The translations under genes and the position numbers were made by a program. The notes under the pieces were generated by a model that saw only the letters and a list, made by a program, of their open reading frames with translations, searched no databases and had not been told where the DNA came from. Shown here in pieces: positions 1 to 7,095 of a stretch of DNA of 15,485 nucleotides. Positions within the stretch are counted from its first letter, which is position 1, and each line of letters begins with the position of its first letter. Origin of the DNA: Caryophanales bacterium UBA5455 (GTDB lineage Bacteria; Bacillota_I; Bacilli_A; RFN20; CAG-826); the NCBI GenBank assembly GCA_002427365.1, contig DIQT01000007.1, forward strand, positions 47,778-63,262, read 5' to 3'.

Positions 1-1395
1 ACAAGTAACGGCATTCAACCAATCGGTGAGTTAATGTCGGCCTCATTAACAAAACGAGGAAAGGTTTTACTTTTATCACTCGTTGTGTTTGCGCTTGGGT
101 TTTTAGTAACCGCTGCCGAACCTTCGGTTTCCGTTTTTGGCGGACAAACACCAATTGATATGACCATATTTATTATTGTTTCCGCGCTTGGGGTTGGTGT
201 CTTTTTAACGCTTGGCGCATTACGAATAATTTTCCAATGGAAAATTAAAACAGTTTTAACATTCTTTTATATGATTTTATTTGGCATAATCGTTTTATTA
301 AAAGACAAAGCTTTTATTCCAATTGCGTTTGATGGTAGTGCGGCCACAACCGGATTACTAACATTCCCATTATTTTTATCGTTAGCGAGTGGGATTGCGA
401 ATAACCGTGGGGGCAACAACCCGCAAGAAGATAGTTTTGGTTTAATCGGCGTTAGTGCGATTGGCCCAATGATTTCGATTGTTCTTACAGGTGTTTTAAT
501 GGCCGGTGGTGGCGAACTTATTTTTGAAGTTGGAGAATACGCTGATTATTCCGGCATGGCGATAAGTGAAATCGCTCGCGTGATGGGAAAAGATTTTGGT
601 AAACAATTTCTTTATTTCTTCGTCATCGCATTAATTATTATTATTCCAATTGGCGCGATGTTTGCGGTTTATGAGATAACGAACATTAAACTTCCAAAGA
701 AAAAACGCCAATCAATTTATATTGGATTAGCGGCAACAATTCTTGGAATGATGTTTTTCTTAACAGGTGCGAATGTTGGTTATGTTCCTTTAGGTAACTT
801 AGCGGGAACGGACGTTGCGAATAGTTTGCCATTATGGGCACTATTAATTGTTGGCTTTATCTTAGGCTTTGTTAATGCGTCTGCTGAACCAGGCGTTCAC
901 ATTTTATCGCGTCAAGTTGAAGAAGTTTCAAACGGGGCGATTACGTTTAAAACAATGTTAATAACGTTATCCGTTGGTTTAGGTATTTCCGTTTTCCTTA
1001 GTGTAGGAAGAATTTATTGGCGAATCCCCGTTGAATATATGTTAATGATTGGCTTCTTTATTTCGTTAACCCTCGCCCAAATTGTTCCAAGCATTTATAC
1101 CGGGATTGCTTTTGACTCTGGTGGAGCGGTCTCCGGCCCAATGACAACAAGTTTTATTACCCCATTTATTTCCGCAATCGCGGTCGTACAATTTGAAAAT
1201 GCTGTTAACCCATTAACCGAAGTTGTCCCATACGCTTTTGGCTCGGTTGGGTTAGTTGCCTTAATTCCCACAATTACGATTCAATTACTTGGCTTACATA
1301 CGATGATTATCGAAAAACGTCATTTAAGATATGTTCGGAGCCAAGTCTTTAGTGAAGACGACGCCGAAATTATTTACTTCCCGGAGGTTGATTAA
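1..1395 (+). CDS. DUF1538 family tandem-repeat membrane protein (5' partial)
   Basis: Multi-pass membrane protein of unknown function belonging to DUF1538. The reading frame is open from base 1, and the first ATG (34) lies inside the first domain, so the true start is upstream of the window; 464 residues are visible. Two homologous halves can be seen. Counting from the ATG at 34, the first half has AEP at residues 28-30 and FDGSAATTG at 99-107; the second has AEP at 284-286 and FDSGGAVSG at 360-368. The linker motif DSFGLIGVSAIGP (133-145) is typical of the family. The inverted or tandem repeat with small-residue motifs inside membrane segments suggests a transporter or channel; this is inference. 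The stop is TAA, followed after 2 bases by a PII-like gene whose binding site GGAGGT lies inside this gene's end. The family call is strong; the substrate is unknown. Confidence 0.85.
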   Translation, partial: TSNGIQPIGELMSASLTKRGKVLLLSLVVFALGFLVTAAEPSVSVFGGQTPIDMTIFIIVSALGVGVFLTLGALRIIFQWKIKTVLTFFYMILFGIIVLLKDKAFIPIAFDGSAATTGLLTFPLFLSLASGIANNRGGNNPQEDSFGLIGVSAIGPMISIVLTGVLMAGGGELIFEVGEYADYSGMAISEIARVMGKDFGKQFLYFFVIALIIIIPIGAMFAVYEITNIKLPKKKRQSIYIGLAATILGMMFFLTGANVGYVPLGNLAGTDVANSLPLWALLIVGFILGFVNASAEPGVHILSRQVEEVSNGAITFKTMLITLSVGLGISVFLSVGRIYWRIPVEYMLMIGFFISLTLAQIVPSIYTGIAFDSGGAVSGPMTTSFITPFISAIAVVQFENAVNPLTEVVPYAFGSVGLVALIPTITIQLLGLHTMIIEKRHLRYVRSQVFSEDDAEIIYFPEVD

Positions 1396-1397
1396 AA

Positions 1398-1775
1398 ATG
1401 TTACATAAAGAAACGAAGCCGACCCCGATTGAAAGATTAAAAGCAATCATTATTATTGTTCCCCGCGGCGAAGCAGATGTTTATCGGGAACATTTAAAAA
1501 CAATGGATGTCGCCATACAAATAAACTTTAGTGGGCACGGCACCGCATCAAAAGAAATTATTAATATGTTTAACGTCGAAGGAAGTAATCGTCGCGACGT
1601 TCTTGTCGCACTTGTCCGTGAATCGCGGGTTGATGCAATTCTTGATTATATTCAAATCCGCTTCGATTTAGCACCAAAGAAAAAAGGTGTTGCATGCGTT
1701 GCTCCAATTAGTGCGATAATCGGAAAAACTGCATATAACTATTTAATGAATAATAACCCCCAAAGGAGGGAATAA
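1398..1775 (+). CDS. PII-like signalling protein, divergent copy
   Basis: A small (125 aa) cytosolic protein of the PII/GlnB superfamily. The core aligns with the next gene: FSGHGTA at residues 44-50 matches VSGRGTG there, followed by an acidic helix, a beta strand (DVLVALV, 67-73), a helix, and a C-terminal GVACVAPISAIIG (97-109) that matches the family GIAFxVPxxxxxG motif. It departs from typical members: the GGT before the RGT motif is replaced by INF, the PEKE strand motif is absent (SNRRD instead), and the nucleotide-loop region is PKKKG. The T-loop is short and lacks the uridylylated Tyr51 of GlnB. PII proteins form trimers that bind ATP, ADP and effectors and plug or regulate transporters. 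The gene starts 2 bases after the DUF1538 stop with GGAGGT 9 bases upstream, so it is probably co-translated. It likely controls the membrane protein (inference). Confidence 0.75.
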   Translation: MLHKETKPTPIERLKAIIIIVPRGEADVYREHLKTMDVAIQINFSGHGTASKEIINMFNVEGSNRRDVLVALVRESRVDAILDYIQIRFDLAPKKKGVACVAPISAIIGKTAYNYLMNNNPQRRE

Positions 1776-1777
1776 CC

Positions 1778-2164
1778 ATGAACGAAAATAAATTTTCCTT
1801 AATTGTAACTGTAATTAACGCTGGGTTTGTCGACCTTGTCATGGACGCTGCGAAAGAAGCCGGCGCTGGTGGTGGAACCGTCGTATCTGGACGCGGCACG
1901 GGTAATGAAGAAATTGAAAAACTTTTTGGTATTGTTATTCAACCAGAAAAAGAAGTCGTTTTAATTATTGCTTTAAAAGAAATTGTCGATGATGTTTTAA
2001 AAGCAATTTATGAACAAGCAGGATTAAAAACATCCGGCCATGGAATTGCTTTTGCGGTACCTTTAGATGATGCAGTTGGCATTGGTAAAGCAACAACTGA
2101 TGTTAAAGCTGCAGTCAAAATTCAAAAGAAACTCGCTACCGCTAGTGAAAAACAAGAAGAATAA
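1778..2164 (+). CDS. PII family nitrogen-regulator-like protein
   Basis: A PII superfamily protein of 128 aa, closer to the family consensus than its upstream neighbour. Visible motifs are GAGGGTVVSGRGTG (residues 29-42), the strand motif PEKEVVLII (56-64), and a nucleotide-loop region TSGHGIAFAVP (85-95) followed by VGIGKA. It lacks the long T-loop with Tyr51, so control by GlnD-type uridylylation is not expected. The C-terminus is a charged Lys/Glu tail. It starts 2 bases after the preceding stop, with a strong AAAGGAGGG site (1762-1770). The DUF1538-PII-PII order resembles the amtB-glnK principle, where a PII trimer gates a membrane transporter; that comparison is inference. It is not a general GlnB by context, since no glutamine synthetase or ammonium transporter lies nearby. 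Confidence 0.88.
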   Translation: MNENKFSLIVTVINAGFVDLVMDAAKEAGAGGGTVVSGRGTGNEEIEKLFGIVIQPEKEVVLIIALKEIVDDVLKAIYEQAGLKTSGHGIAFAVPLDDAVGIGKATTDVKAAVKIQKKLATASEKQEE

Positions 2165-2182
2165 CCGCCTTATGGAGCGGTT
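2163..2182 (+). other. small hairpin between PII gene and yfhO-like gene
   Basis: AACCGC (2163-2168) and GCGGTT (2177-2182) can pair around an 8-base loop, beginning on the stop codon of the PII gene. No T-run follows, so it is a poor intrinsic terminator. It may mark an mRNA processing or stability point between the PII genes and the large membrane protein gene. Confidence 0.3.
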
Positions 2183-2200
2183 GCTTCGATTTAAGGTAAT

Positions 2201-5200
2201 ATGAAAAATAAAGAATTTTTAAATAAAAAGACGACCAATATTCTCCGTTTGAGTGTAACGTTAACATTAGTTGTTACTTTGTTACTCGTTATTTTTGCCT
2301 CGCCACTATCGAAAATATCGCATTCAATCTTCGGAACCGTTTTTGGCGCTCTTGGTGTTGGTTTTGGCGGCGGAATTTTCGCTTATTTTTTATATAAAGA
2401 ACTTGCAAAATCTAAAAATGAACGAAACAATTCACTTCTAGTTGCCCCAATTGCCTTTGTTATTTTAAGCGGCTACATTTCCTTTGTTTTACCTGGCGTT
2501 GAAAAAGACGTTTATCCAAAAGAACCGGTTTTAGCAGTCTTTCTTTTAATTTTTGTCGTTATAAGTTTTCTCATTGTCAGTTTTAAGATTGTTTATGATT
2601 TTATTTATTTGAAATATTATAAAAGTGAAGAACCAGTCGAAGTGGCACATGAAGAAAAGATTGTTATTGAAACTAATAAAAAAGACGCCTTTAAAACAAG
2701 ATGGCAAAAAGCATGGAAATCATGGGATTTAGGATCGCTTAAATATTATGTCTTATTTGTTGGTGTTTTAGCTATTTTATATTTTGCGGACGCGTTATTC
2801 TCCCAATCATTTACGATTCCCTTAGGCGGCGATTACACAATGCAATCAATTCCTTTTTACACAAATGGATATGATGATTGGTGGCATTTTCTTAAGACCG
2901 GTGAATTTCCATTATGGGATTCCAATACATTTTTAGGTGCGGATAATATTGGCTCTAACGCCTTTTATTATTCAATGAATCCGTTTTTCTTACCCATTTT
3001 ACTTTTCCCGCGAAAATATATTGCTCAAGGCCTTGCCGTATTAATGATTGGCAAAATTATCTTAGCCGCTCTAACAATGAATAAATATCTTCAATATATG
3101 GGTGTTAAGAAATCATCGGCCCGCTTTTTTGGCATTGCCTATGCCTTTTGCGGGTGGAATTCTTATCACTTATGGTTTAACCACTTTATGGAAGTTGTTG
3201 TTGTCTTCCCGTTGGTCTTTTATGGGATTGAAAAAACATTACAAGAAAGAAAACCTTGGACCCTTGCTTTTTCGTTAGCGTTAATGGGAATTACTAATTT
3301 CTTTTTCTTCGTTACAACGTGTATTGTTGGTGTGATGTACGCCTTATTCCGTTTCTTCCAACTTTATAAACGTTATAATTTTAAAGATTATGTTGTTGTC
3401 CTAGGAATATCGATTGGAAGTATTGTTTTACTTGGGGGATCATCGGCTTTATTACTTTTAAGCGAAGAAAAGCTTCTTGGTGTTATCGCTTTAACGTTTA
3501 GCCTAGCGATTAGTGGTTATTGGTTATTTTACTTTTATTACCGTGTTAAAAACCAGCGGTGGCGGAACGGATTAACCGTTATCTTAAGTGGCGTTATGGC
3601 GTTTGCGGTGGGCATTATGATGTCGACAATTGTTTTTATCCCTGGTGTTATTGCTTCGTCAGGTAGTGACCGCGTAACCGGCGCAACATATTTAGATAAT
3701 TTAACCGAAGCGTTTAAATTAAGAAACTGGCAAACGTTTTTCAATTACATGTTAAAGTGGGAAGCACAAAGTAGTTCGTATGATTATAAAGTTTATTATC
3801 CGTTAATTTCTTTTTTATTCCCAACTTCAACAAACCGGCACACAACATTATTAGTAACCGGTTTTGATAATACTGTTTCAAGTTTATTTGTGTATACACC
3901 CGCGATATTGTTATTAGTTCCATCACTAATTCAATCATTTAAAGAAAAGAAAGTTTCGCACTTCTTAGCGTTTACGTTTTTTATCTTTGCCTTATTTACC
4001 CCATTCTTTTATAACGCCTTTCATGGCTTTACCAAAGAATATGGAAGATGGGAAATCTTTCCAGTCTTCGTTTTAATTACGTATGTCGCAATTAATTATG
4101 AAAAACATGAAGAGTGGGAGTCCTGGCGCTACACGGTATCATTTATTATTATTTTATTACTAACGTGGGCAACATATTTATGGGCATCCGATTATATTAT
4201 CGATTCAACAAAATTTGAACCATTAGAAAATCGAAAATACTTAGTGTATTTCCAATTCTTTGCTTTATTTGCCGTGTACTTTATTTATCGCTTTGCCCAC
4301 CGGAACAAAGACATAAATATGACAAAATATTTAACCGCATTTATGAGTGTGGAAATTATTGTAATGGGCGCCTCAACCTTATTAGGCCATGGATTATCGG
4401 ACTTTAAAAACTCAGTTGGCGGGGGTATTGCTATGGTTAATACCGAAACCGCGATTGTGAAGAAAATCCAAAAAGCCGATAATTCGTATTATCGAATTTA
4501 TAACTCAGCGATTGCGAAAACATATAATAACGATAATGTTGGAATGCGTGAAAACTATAACGGCATCTCGGCTTTCCATAGTGTTTATAACTTCGATTTA
4601 AAAGACTTTAATAAATGGAGCCGGATTAACTATACAAACAATGGTTGGTCATTAGGAATTTTTGAAAAACGTTATAACCTCGATACGTTTTTAGGCATCA
4701 AATATTATGTAATTGCAAATAATTATAATAATGTAAATAATGACAAGATTGGTGAATTTAATGTTCCATACGGGTATAAACGGGTTTTTGATGAGGAAGG
4801 TAATGATTTATTATCAACTGCGACCCACACTGTTTATCAAAACAAAAACTTTGTTGAATTAGGTAGTAGTTATGACGTCTTAATGTCGAGTAGTGCCCCA
4901 GGTGAAGAAGAAGACGAAACAAAGAGCATCTTTTATTCGGGTGGAACGTATGGAATATCAAATACGAACGAAGTCGTTCGTAATGAAGAAATGTATTTAA
5001 ATTATGGAATTCTACGGCAAAACGATATTGATGAAATATTAGAAGAATATCCTAACTTTAACTTAGAAACATATTACTACACACCCAAAGCGGGAAAATA
5101 TGAAACAACAAGGACATACGCTCCTAGTGAAGTTAATTCTCCTCGCCCAACAACCGGTGGATTAGTTTCAAAATTTTATGAATCCGAAGGAAACCAAATT

Positions 5201-5971
5201 TGGGACGCGGATGTTGGTCGCGTTGATCAAAATGAAAACTTTCAAATAACAAGCAACCGTGACTTTGAATTTAAAAAAGGTGTTGTTATTATTGAACGCG
5301 ATAATGGGCAACCGATTTTAGCGGACGCCGGCCAAATTATGGTTGAAATACCGTTTAACAGGGTTGTTAGAACATATTTAATTGATGAAAATGACGATGT
5401 GATTACGTTTGACCAATTTGCCCCAAATACAACACGACTTAATAACTATAAATCGATGCGTTCGTTATATTCTGATCGGGCGGTTAAGAAAATTGCAATT
5501 GTGCCGACCGCGAGCAAAACGGGCAGTTTACCAGCGCGTTACACAGTTACAAGTGTTAGTGGTAGTGAACTGCAAGCCCAAGTAGAAAAATACGCAAAAG
5601 ATGGATTTGAAAATGTGAAACATACAACAAATACATATTCATTTACAACTAATTATGAAGCACCGCGCTTTGCAGTGACAAATATCCCTTATGATGCGGG
5701 GTGGAAAGTAAAAATCACCGATAGCGAAGGCACAGTTTATAAACCAAAAGTTTATTTAGGCCAAGGTGGGTTTGTTAGTTTTGTTATTCCTTCGGGCTCT
5801 CAAATGATTAAGATGAGCTTTGCCTCCGAAGGATTAGAAGTTGGAATCGGACTAACCGCTATTGGGTTAGTTATTTCAATTGCCTCATATAGCGTTTATC
5901 GCTATTTAGGTAAACGGAATCGGCTAACAAAAAACTTACGGGAACAATTAGAAAGTTTAGATAATAAATAA
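2201..5971 (+). CDS. YfhO-family large membrane protein (GT-C-like)
   Basis: A 1256-residue membrane protein with the YfhO signature region: GGDYTMQSIPFY from residue 209, DSNTFLGADNIG, then SSARFFGIAYAFCGWNSY. The Asp after the first long membrane helix (D211) is where GT-C glycosyltransferases carry a catalytic or lipid-phosphate-binding acid. YfhO proteins in Bacilli glycosylate lipoteichoic or wall teichoic acid, taking sugar from an undecaprenyl-phosphate carrier; the exact acceptor here is unknown. Layout: four extra N-terminal membrane segments (about 15-140), a charged linker (145-175), a multi-pass core to about residue 700, a large probably extracellular region (about 730-1215), and one final membrane helix (about 1217-1238) with a basic tail. 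It is longer than Bacillus YfhO (about 860 aa). The start has only a weak AAGGT site 3 bases upstream, so translation may be low or coupled to the PII gene 36 bases before. Confidence 0.85.
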   Translation: MKNKEFLNKKTTNILRLSVTLTLVVTLLLVIFASPLSKISHSIFGTVFGALGVGFGGGIFAYFLYKELAKSKNERNNSLLVAPIAFVILSGYISFVLPGVEKDVYPKEPVLAVFLLIFVVISFLIVSFKIVYDFIYLKYYKSEEPVEVAHEEKIVIETNKKDAFKTRWQKAWKSWDLGSLKYYVLFVGVLAILYFADALFSQSFTIPLGGDYTMQSIPFYTNGYDDWWHFLKTGEFPLWDSNTFLGADNIGSNAFYYSMNPFFLPILLFPRKYIAQGLAVLMIGKIILAALTMNKYLQYMGVKKSSARFFGIAYAFCGWNSYHLWFNHFMEVVVVFPLVFYGIEKTLQERKPWTLAFSLALMGITNFFFFVTTCIVGVMYALFRFFQLYKRYNFKDYVVVLGISIGSIVLLGGSSALLLLSEEKLLGVIALTFSLAISGYWLFYFYYRVKNQRWRNGLTVILSGVMAFAVGIMMSTIVFIPGVIASSGSDRVTGATYLDNLTEAFKLRNWQTFFNYMLKWEAQSSSYDYKVYYPLISFLFPTSTNRHTTLLVTGFDNTVSSLFVYTPAILLLVPSLIQSFKEKKVSHFLAFTFFIFALFTPFFYNAFHGFTKEYGRWEIFPVFVLITYVAINYEKHEEWESWRYTVSFIIILLLTWATYLWASDYIIDSTKFEPLENRKYLVYFQFFALFAVYFIYRFAHRNKDINMTKYLTAFMSVEIIVMGASTLLGHGLSDFKNSVGGGIAMVNTETAIVKKIQKADNSYYRIYNSAIAKTYNNDNVGMRENYNGISAFHSVYNFDLKDFNKWSRINYTNNGWSLGIFEKRYNLDTFLGIKYYVIANNYNNVNNDKIGEFNVPYGYKRVFDEEGNDLLSTATHTVYQNKNFVELGSSYDVLMSSSAPGEEEDETKSIFYSGGTYGISNTNEVVRNEEMYLNYGILRQNDIDEILEEYPNFNLETYYYTPKAGKYETTRTYAPSEVNSPRPTTGGLVSKFYESEGNQIWDADVGRVDQNENFQITSNRDFEFKKGVVIIERDNGQPILADAGQIMVEIPFNRVVRTYLIDENDDVITFDQFAPNTTRLNNYKSMRSLYSDRAVKKIAIVPTASKTGSLPARYTVTSVSGSELQAQVEKYAKDGFENVKHTTNTYSFTTNYEAPRFAVTNIPYDAGWKVKITDSEGTVYKPKVYLGQGGFVSFVIPSGSQMIKMSFASEGLEVGIGLTAIGLVISIASYSVYRYLGKRNRLTKNLREQLESLDNK

Positions 5972-5977
5972 TAAGAA

Positions 5978-6009
5978 ACCATTAAAATTATTCGATAATA
6001 TGGTAAACT
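5978..6009 (+). promoter_or_regulatory. candidate promoter with dyad upstream of hpt
   Basis: A -35-like TTAAAA (5982-5987), a 16-base spacer and an extended -10 TGG-TAAACT (6001-6009) stand before hpt. The same stretch forms an imperfect dyad: ACCAT/ATGGT (5978-5982 and 6000-6004) outside, and ATTAT-TCG-ATAAT (5987-5999) inside. The dyad could be an operator or a weak hairpin; there is no T-run for termination. Matches to consensus are moderate. Confidence 0.3.
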
Positions 6010-6033
6010 AAAAACATATAGCGGAGGTGTTTT

Positions 6034-6570
6034 ATGAGTGGAAGACTTGGCGAAACCTTATTAACAGAAAAACAAATTGTCACGCGTTGTAAGGAATTAG
6101 GAGCAAAAATTAGTAAGGACGCTAATGGCGAACCATTAATCGTTGTCGGCTTATTAAATGGTTGTGTGCCGTTTGTCGCTGAGTTAATTAAACATCTAAG
6201 CGTTACAACATACATCGATTTTATTCGAGTTAAATCTTATTATTCTGGCACCTCATCCGGCGAACTAAAAATTATTAATGATCTCGAACTTGATGTTAAA
6301 GGCAAAAACGTTCTCTTAGTGGATGACATTATCGATTCCGGCAAAACAATGGTAAATCTTGTTCGTTTCTTAAAAATTAAAGGAGCGAAAAATGTTCGGG
6401 TTTGTGCTTTGTTAAACAAACCAACCGCTCATAGTGAAGAGGTCGATAATTTAACGCTTGATTATATTGGCTTTGATATTGAAAATACATGGGTTGTTGG
6501 ATTTGGTTTAGACTGTAATGAGCTTTATCGCAACTTACCATATATTGCCGTTTATTATCCAAACGAGTAA
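6034..6570 (+). CDS. hpt: Hypoxanthine (guanine) phosphoribosyltransferase
   Basis: A cytosolic purine salvage enzyme that joins hypoxanthine or guanine to PRPP, giving IMP or GMP and pyrophosphate. At 178 aa it has the normal family length. The PRPP-binding motif VLLVDDIIDSGKT occupies residues 93-105 with the two acidic residues D97 and D98. NGCVPFVAELIKHL in the N-terminal third is the usual pyrophosphate-loop region, and the C-terminal YIGFDIENTWVVGFGLD is the base-binding and hood region with the conserved VVGFGLD. The start is set by GGAGGTG (6023-6029), 4 bases before ATG. It is followed by a strong terminator, so it is either monocistronic or the last gene after yfhO. It complements the PRPP synthase and Upp on the opposite strand. 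Confidence 0.96.
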   Translation: MSGRLGETLLTEKQIVTRCKELGAKISKDANGEPLIVVGLLNGCVPFVAELIKHLSVTTYIDFIRVKSYYSGTSSGELKIINDLELDVKGKNVLLVDDIIDSGKTMVNLVRFLKIKGAKNVRVCALLNKPTAHSEEVDNLTLDYIGFDIENTWVVGFGLDCNELYRNLPYIAVYYPNE

Positions 6571-6609
6571 GTAAAAACTACTTAAATATAAATGTTGACG
6601 AAGAACCTT

Positions 6610-6647
6610 AACAAAGGAATAAAAGTGATTTTTGTTCCTTTGTTTTT
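6610..6647 (+). terminator. Rho-independent terminator after hpt
   Basis: AACAAAGGAA (6610-6619) pairs perfectly with TTCCTTTGTT (6635-6644). A T-G wobble and four further A-T pairs extend the stem to about 15 bp around a 5-base loop (6625-6629). A T-run (6643-6647) follows. It lies 39 bases after the hpt stop. Confidence 0.85.
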
Positions 6648-6658
6648 GTATATCTAAA

Positions 6659-6681
6659 CAAGAAAATCACGGCTTTTCTTG
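6659..6681. other. inverted repeat downstream of hpt terminator
   Basis: CAAGAAAA (6659-6666) and TTTTCTTG (6674-6681) form a perfect 8-bp inverted repeat around a 7-base loop. There is no T-run on the + strand; on the - strand the bases after the stem are also not T-rich. It could be an operator dyad or a secondary hairpin. Confidence 0.4.
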
Positions 6682-6695
6682 ATCTCGCTATCTAC

Positions 6696-6735
6696 TTAAC
6701 AAAACTTAACAATGAGTAATAACTAAAGTTATATT
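6696..6735 (+). promoter_or_regulatory. candidate distal promoter with PhoP-like TTAACA repeats
   Basis: ACTTAACAA occurs twice exactly 10 bases apart (6694-6702 and 6704-6712), giving TTAACA-N4-TTAACA. The second TTAACA (6706-6711) can act as a -35, with TATATT (6730-6735) 18 bases on as a -10. Direct TTAACA-like repeats about one helical turn apart are the known pattern of Bacilli PhoP boxes. The assignment to PhoP is inference. A transcript from here would have a leader of about 350 bases before the GTG at 7096. Confidence 0.35.
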
Positions 6736-7024
6736 TTGGGATGGTTTATCATCGTAAATTTGCTAAAATAAAAGGTTGCATAAGTGAAATCGAATTAAAA
6801 AGATAAATGCCATCTAATGTTTTACAATTTTTAAAAGCCTTTAAACAAGTTATAAAACCGCTATTTTATATAAATCCTTTTTAAATTGAGGCGTAGAAAT
6901 GCGAATTAAATAACCGCTAATATAAATAGTTTATTAACCTATTATATAGTGGAAAACCACGTATTTAACCGCTGATAGAAAAAGACAATGGTTTGAGCAA
7001 TTTACTTAAAATGTTAGAAAGTTT

Positions 7025-7067
7025 TTGCCTGAAAGCGCTTGCAATTATATACCCACAGTGTTATCCT
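7025..7067 (+). promoter_or_regulatory. candidate proximal promoter(s) of the ABC transporter operon
   Basis: Two overlapping sigma-A-like candidates are seen: TTGCCT-N17-TATACC (also TATATA at 15 bases) and TTGCAA-N17-TATCCT. Each matches about 4 of 6 consensus bases per box. The choice between them cannot be made by eye; both are covered by the cre site. Confidence 0.35.
7030..7043 (+). promoter_or_regulatory. cre site (CcpA catabolite-response element)
   Basis: TGAAAGCGCTTGCA matches the cre consensus TGWAARCGYTWNCW at every position and contains the palindrome AAGCGCTT. It overlaps two candidate promoters: TTGCCT (7025-7030) - 17 bases - TATACC (7048-7053), and TTGCAA (7039-7044) - 17 bases - TATCCT (7062-7067). 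Binding here would block polymerase, which is the usual repressing position. A LacI-family local regulator could bind a similar site. Confidence 0.75.
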
Positions 7068-7080
7068 TTTTGTATACACA

Positions 7081-7087
7081 AAGGAGG
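7081..7087 (+). promoter_or_regulatory. ribosome binding site fixing a GTG start
   Basis: AAGGAGG lies 8 bases before GTG at 7096 and the reading frame then gives a complete lipoprotein signal peptide, so GTG is the start. TCCTTT (7064-7069) can pair with AAAGGA (7080-7085) and could partly hide the site in transcripts that begin upstream of it. Confidence 0.8.
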
Positions 7088-7095
7088 AATAGACT

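Larger units (their letters stand above)
6571..7095. other. 525-base AT-rich intergenic region
   Basis: No open frame with a usable ribosome binding site and no tRNA or recognised riboswitch was found. It contains the hpt terminator, a second hairpin at 6659-6681, TTAACA direct repeats with a candidate promoter (6696-6735), three ACCGCT elements (6857-6973), small hairpins at 6851-6870 (TATAAAA/TTTTATA) and 6949-6960 (GTGG-AAAA-CCAC), a consensus cre site (7030-7043), candidate proximal promoters and the GTG-start binding site. Its length and site density suggest a complex control region for the ABC transporter operon. Confidence 0.7.

Noticed and set aside
34..36. ATG at 34 as the true start of the DUF1538 gene
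   Set aside because: The frame is open to base 1 with family-like residues upstream, no binding site precedes the ATG, and the first domain would be cut.
6741..6806. 21-codon open frame from ATG in the long intergenic region
   Set aside because: No ribosome binding site at proper distance (GGG touches the ATG) and no recognisable peptide feature.
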